Shown piece by piece: positions 5,454-7,930 of a DNA stretch of 7,930 nt. Position 1 is the stretch's first letter; the number at the start of each line of letters is the position of its first letter. The stretch is from Promethearchaeota archaeon (GTDB lineage Archaea > Asgardarchaeota > Lokiarchaeia > Sigynarchaeales > SOKP01). The position numbers and the translations under genes were made by a program. The notes under the pieces were generated by a model that did not search any database, had not been told where the DNA came from, and saw nothing but the letters and a program-made list of their open reading frames with translations. The DNA lies in NCBI GenBank assembly GCA_019058515.1, contig JAHPYY010000178.1, positions 1-7,930 of the forward strand, given 5' to 3'.

Positions 5454-6639
5454 TTTTCCATTCCTCCGTTGCGATTCTTATACATTCGTCCATATTTCTA
5501 TATGTAGCAGGACTATAATAACACGATTTCGCTGAATTCGTCGTGGTAGGTTTAGGTGGGGGCATATAAGTGGGGCAAATAGTTGATATTTTCGCTCCCG
5601 AAGAATCTAATATTTTCTTATATTCTGAATTTAAAATGTAATTTTTGACTTCTTCATTAGTACATATCCAGAAGTTTAACTCATTGTTTATCTTTCTACC
5701 CTCTAGCTTCTTTATAACTTTAATGGTTTCTTCCTTGTTAAGATGAGGACACCCTATACACACATTTTTAGGGGAAAATTGCCACTCAGTAGAATATCTC
5801 TCTCTAACTTTTTTGAGATCATTCATCTCAATTTCAATTTTTTCTTCGGGTTTATCTTCAAAAGCTTCCTGGAGCGAGTTTGCTTCGGGAGTCAAGCCGG
5901 GCACATGAATTAGCGCCACTGCACCCGTAGACGCCGATGCGGACCCCAAGTTCTTCAAATCATCCGTAGATATCCCATCAAGACCTTCAATCACAGGGAT
6001 TTTGTTTCCTGCAGTTTCTCCTATTATTAGACCGATTGATGTCAAGTTATAGGTGTCTGTTGGGTCGATGTCGGAACCAATTTTAAATAGCACTTGCCCC
6101 TTTCGGTTCTCAGTAATATGTAAACCGTGATAGGGCGTTTTTCCAAGGATTCCACACGCAAGATCCAAGATACCCCCTTCCCTATTTGATCGCGCTCCAA
6201 GAACGGAATTTAAATAAATTACGGCAGACGAGTCCGACCACGCACAATGATCTCCAAGATTAGGTTTATTATCTAAATAATATGGCGTACATGTAAATCC
6301 TTGTACTCCAATCTTAGCTAAATCTTCCATCATTTGGTCGTGCAATTCAAACAAGGAATACACGCTACCCATATCTTCCGAATAATCCATATCGGGTATA
6401 GGATCAGCGGTCGTTCTAACTTTTACTTTCAATCCCGCTTCAGCCATTATATGTAATACTTTAGCGGCAGCACTACAAAAGCTTAAACCTATGTTTAAAA
6501 CGGTGTGAGCGGAAACAATTTCAATCAATTTTTCTGCTCCAAATGAATCTCCGATTTCAACAATATATTGCATTAATTTTGCGAGCATTTCGCCATTACT
6601 ACCTTTTAAAATACTCTCTTCTTCGTTTGTAAGATACAT
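5446..6639 (-). CDS. Aconitase X catalytic (large) subunit, DUF521; phosphomevalonate dehydratase large-subunit-like
   Basis: At 397 residues this is full length for the aconitase X large subunit, an iron-sulfur dehydratase. Motifs in order: MYLTNEEESILKG at the start, TCTPYYL (116-122), GDHCAWSDSSAVIY (129-142), NSVLGARSNREGG (144-156), GKTPYHGLH (166-174), ENRKG (177-181), GCPHLNKEE (296-304), ICP (354-356) and TNSAKSCYYSP (367-377). C297, C355 and one further cysteine (C117, C132 or C162) are candidate cluster ligands; this is inferred, not established here. The family dehydrates mevalonate 5-phosphate in archaeal isoprenoid synthesis, or cis-3-hydroxy-L-proline in other branches. Asp usually precedes the 'TC' of the late motif but is Ile-Cys here, and the small subunit is also divergent, so I keep the substrate open. 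The ATG at 6639 follows an AGGCGAT stretch that may be a weak ribosome site. Confidence 0.85.
   Translation of the reverse strand: MYLTNEEESILKGSNGEMLAKLMQYIVEIGDSFGAEKLIEIVSAHTVLNIGLSFCSAAAKVLHIMAEAGLKVKVRTTADPIPDMDYSEDMGSVYSLFELHDQMMEDLAKIGVQGFTCTPYYLDNKPNLGDHCAWSDSSAVIYLNSVLGARSNREGGILDLACGILGKTPYHGLHITENRKGQVLFKIGSDIDPTDTYNLTSIGLIIGETAGNKIPVIEGLDGISTDDLKNLGSASASTGAVALIHVPGLTPEANSLQEAFEDKPEEKIEIEMNDLKKVRERYSTEWQFSPKNVCIGCPHLNKEETIKVIKKLEGRKINNELNFWICTNEEVKNYILNSEYKKILDSSGAKISTICPTYMPPPKPTTTNSAKSCYYSPATYRNMDECIRIATEEWKNG
5463..5467 (-). promoter_or_regulatory. Shine-Dalgarno site for the aconitase X small subunit
   Basis: GGAGG lies nine bases before the small-subunit ATG, inside the last codons of the large-subunit gene. 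It is the strongest ribosome binding site in the window and confirms the ATG at 5453. Single genes here seem leaderless, so this internal operon gene uses a different initiation mode. Confidence 0.75.
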
Positions 6640-7002
6640 ATTAAATCGCCTATAAACTCCTATTTGTATTTAGTTATAGAAGTCTCTCAGTTAGTATTCA
6701 TTCCTTATTGTATAAAAAATTAATCGGAGAATGGAAAATCCAAAATAAACTTGAAGCACCTAAATTTAAGGAAGATTTAATAATGGATTTATATAATTAA
6801 ACCATCAATACCTAAGCTTACATATATTTTTGGACCCAAAACTTAAATTTCATTTTTCTTTAATAAAGTTCAATTTTATTTAATTAAACGACTATTTTAT
6901 CTAAGCTTCGTTCACCTATTCGTCAAAAAAGCTCGGTTTTGTTTAGGGGTATCATCTATTATTGAGATAAGCTTTAGATATTAGTTTCATAAATTGAAAA
7001 GA
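6640..7002. other. Gene-poor intergenic region between divergent units
   Basis: About 360 bases of AT-rich DNA separate the aconitase X operon from the gene at 7032. On the minus strand CTAAATACAAATAGG, about 25-40 bp upstream of the large-subunit ATG, could be the operon promoter. A 30-codon plus-strand frame at 6708-6800 (TTG start, KKLIGEWKIQNKLEAPKF) looks faintly coding but has no support. I see no RNA gene or repeat in the remainder. Confidence 0.35.
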
Positions 7003-7010
7003 TTTAAATA
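7003..7010 (+). promoter_or_regulatory. TATA box, leaderless-type promoter for the 7032 gene
   Basis: TTTAAATA, preceded by the purine-rich GAAAAGA that fits a BRE, is centred about 25 bp upstream of the ATG at 7032. This is the closest match to a textbook archaeal promoter in the window and puts the transcript start on or beside the ATG. Confidence 0.6.
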
Positions 7011-7031
7011 TTAGTAGTGACATAGATCTAA

Positions 7032-7189
7032 ATGGGAATTAATTGGGTAGGTGATGGAAAAAAACTAGCTAATCAAATCAAAAAGTTGAAAAAATCTATT
7101 ATATTACGAATAATCCAAGATTAGGTGATGTTGTAAAAATAGAGAATAAGTATAAAAAATTGCTTAATGACAACTTTTTATTTTTTTAA
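7032..7189 (+). CDS. Small orphan protein gene, apparent one-base frameshift
   Basis: The ATG at 7032 opens MGINWVGDGKKLANQIKK and, as written, ends at TAG after 30 codons. Adding one A to the A6 run at 7089-7094 joins it to a second frame, IYYITNNPRLGDVVKIENK followed by YKKLLNDNFLFF and TAA at 7187-7189, giving 52 residues of lysine-rich, soluble-looking protein. I do not recognise a family. The second segment reads like coding sequence (Asn-Asn-Pro-Arg turn, an amphipathic helix), and the unit has a near-ideal promoter and a long T-run terminator, which supports a real transcription unit. It may be a small gene hit by an assembly error, a truncated fragment of a larger protein, or a transcribed non-coding RNA whose ORF is accidental. 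Confidence 0.45.
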
Positions 7190-7206
7190 TGCTAAGAGAA
7201 CTAAAC

Positions 7207-7237
7207 TTCTTTTTTTTTTAAATTTTCTTATTTTTTT
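7207..7237 (+). terminator. T-rich terminator after the small orphan gene
   Basis: Ten consecutive T bases (7210-7219), followed by AAATTTTCTTA and seven more T bases (7231-7237), begin about 20 bases after the small gene's TAA. This fits archaeal U-tract termination. Confidence 0.5.
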
Positions 7238-7366
7238 GCCCACTTATTGCCCATATTATTTCAAGTTTAGCCCATTTTGCATATGTGACAATTCTAATTT
7301 ATCTTGAGAAAAACTTTAGATACAAATTACTAATTTTTGTTCATAAAAGTTATTTTTAATTGCCCA
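7236..7366 (+). repeat. Four (T)GCCCA repeats upstream of the thioesterase
   Basis: TTGCCCA occurs at 7236-7242, 7247-7253 and 7360-7366, with a variant TAGCCCA at 7268-7274. The first two are 11 bp apart, about one helical turn, and the third is 21 bp after the second. The last sits between the TATA-like box and the ATG at 7378, where a bound regulator could block transcription. GC-containing heptamers are otherwise scarce in this AT-rich DNA, so an operator array is plausible but unproven. Confidence 0.35.
7345..7359 (+). promoter_or_regulatory. TATA/BRE-like promoter for the thioesterase
   Basis: AAAAG followed by TTATTTTTAA is centred about 24 bp upstream of the ATG at 7378, the leaderless spacing seen for other genes here. 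It supports the ATG at 7378 over the in-frame TTG at 7360, which would fall inside the promoter. Confidence 0.45.
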
Positions 7367-7377
7367 TTTTAACATGT

Positions 7378-7776
7378 ATGGATGACATTATAAGCGAGCT
7401 TTACAAAAGAATTCCATACTATAGCACTCTAGGATTTGACGTGAAGGAAGTTCGAGATGGAAGAGCTATATTTGAACTTGAATTAAGGAAGGAATTGACT
7501 CAGAATGGTTCGATTCACGGAGGAGCATTAGCTTCTATGGTAGATTCGTCCTGTACTTGCGCAGCGTATTCTCTAACCTTTCCCCAAGCGTTTATAACTA
7601 CTATAGACCTTCAAGTACAATTTTTAAAACCAGTTTACAAAGGAAAAATTAAAGCGGTTGCTCATTGCCTAAAAGCAGGTAAAAGGGTATGCTTCTGTGA
7701 ATCCAAGATCTGGGACGAGGGCGATAATTTAGTGTGTACAGGTACTTCACAGCTTCTCAAAATAAGTTCAAAATAA
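7378..7776 (+). CDS. PaaI-type hotdog-fold acyl-CoA thioesterase
   Basis: This 132-residue protein is one hotdog domain of the PaaI/YdiI group, which hydrolyses acyl- or aryl-CoA thioesters in the cytosol, usually as a dimer or tetramer. The signature is N43-G-S-I-H47-G-G49 followed by A-L-A-S-M-V-D56: Asn/His at the oxyanion region and Asp56 as the catalytic acid, as known for the family. TTIDLQVQFLKPVYKGKI (74-91) is the core strand pair, and the last strands end at TSQLLKI. The length is normal. I start at ATG 7378; the in-frame TTG at 7360 would add six residues lying in the promoter region. The specific substrate is unknown; aromatic acyl-CoA (phenylacetate type) is only one possibility. 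It is a single gene, convergent with the gene at the right edge, and may be controlled through the GCCCA repeats. Confidence 0.88.
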   Translation: MDDIISELYKRIPYYSTLGFDVKEVRDGRAIFELELRKELTQNGSIHGGALASMVDSSCTCAAYSLTFPQAFITTIDLQVQFLKPVYKGKIKAVAHCLKAGKRVCFCESKIWDEGDNLVCTGTSQLLKISSK

Positions 7777-7825
7777 GGGGCTTGGATGCGTTAAATTAAA
7801 ATATGCGGTAAAATCATTCCTACAC

Positions 7826-7930
7826 TCAATTTCCCAGTCCTTTCATTATTTTCACGATCATCGTGAAAAACTTCTCGTCAGAGCCGTATAGATTTCGGAA
7901 TATAATGTGTTGGCGTATTACAGCTTTCCA
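7826..7930 (-). CDS. C-terminal fragment of an unrecognised protein, runs off right edge
   Basis: The minus strand is open from the edge for 34 codons to a TGA at 7826-7828. The fragment contains RQHIIFRNLYGSDEKFF and ends TMIVKIMKGLGN. The composition and codon use look like a real gene end, and it is convergent with the thioesterase. There is no motif I can tie to a family. A perfect inverted repeat (7849-7869) lies within its coding sequence. Confidence 0.5.
   Translation of the reverse strand, partial: WKAVIRQHIIFRNLYGSDEKFFTMIVKIMKGLGN
7849..7869. repeat. 21-bp perfect palindrome with one-base centre
   Basis: TTTTCACGAT and ATCGTGAAAA flank a single C at 7859, a ten-base perfect inverted repeat. 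It lies inside the partial minus-strand gene, near its 3' end, 73 bases after the thioesterase stop. It could act as a protein-binding site or a hairpin, or be a coding coincidence. Confidence 0.5.

Noticed and set aside
5338..5535. 65-codon plus-strand open frame
   Set aside because: It is antisense to the aconitase X subunits, both of which are well supported.
6708..6800. 30-codon plus-strand frame with a coding-like look
   Set aside because: It needs a TTG start, has no promoter or ribosome site, and is short enough to arise by chance in AT-rich DNA; at most a gene remnant.
6898..6977. Short coding-like frames on both strands around the paired AAGCTT sites
   Set aside because: Each is about 20 codons and bounded by stops, with no start signal or recognisable motif.
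7360..7377. TTG at 7360 as the thioesterase start
   Set aside because: It overlaps a GCCCA repeat next to the TATA-like box; ATG 7378 lies at leaderless spacing and gives a normal family N-terminus.

Overview
The window reads as a stretch of AT-rich archaeal chromosome, most likely from an Asgard (Lokiarchaeia-like) archaeon. The evidence is an aconitase X pair (DUF521 plus DUF126), a DUF6125-type protein, a sequon-rich surface protein, a small PARP-type zinc finger, and several starts preceded by an AAG/TATA-like box about 24-28 bp upstream of the ATG, as in leaderless archaeal transcripts. The Asgard assignment is inference; the archaeal one is firmer.

Layout, left to right. 1-307 (-): N-terminus of an ABC exporter running off the left edge, divergent from a GNAT acetyltransferase at 417-911 (+) that ends in a T-rich terminator. 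978-1373 (-): a DUF4260 membrane protein gene whose frame is complete except for two in-frame TAG codons. 1495-2460 (-): a TPR protein, divergent from a membrane-anchored, probably glycosylated surface protein at 2632-3438 (+). 3574-3827 (+): a small PARP-type zinc finger that needs a one-base frameshift to join its ATG to the body. 3941-4468 (+): a DUF6125 family protein. 4547-4971 (-): a decayed 4Fe-4S membrane protein. 5013-6639 (-): an overlapping two-gene operon for the aconitase X small and large subunits. 7032-7189 (+): a small frameshifted orphan gene with its own promoter and terminator. 7378-7776 (+): a PaaI-type hotdog thioesterase. 7826-7930 (-): the C-terminal end of an unrecognised gene running off the right edge.

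Most genes are single transcription units with unrelated jobs. The only clear operon is the aconitase X pair, where a strong Shine-Dalgarno inside the large-subunit gene drives the small subunit. No mevalonate-pathway or proline-catabolism partner is present to fix its substrate, and both subunits look diverged.

Five supported genes are partial, broken or recoded, and none has a clean complete reading frame: the two edge fragments' neighbours aside, these are DUF4260, the zinc finger, the Fe-S protein and the 7032 gene, with the two edge genes merely truncated by the window. Two are repaired by one extra base in a homopolymer, which suggests either assembly error or recent decay. DUF4260 instead has only TAG substitutions, which could be nonsense decay or TAG suppression (for example pyrrolysine). 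I see no CRISPR array, tRNA, rRNA, insertion sequence or coherent new multi-gene system.
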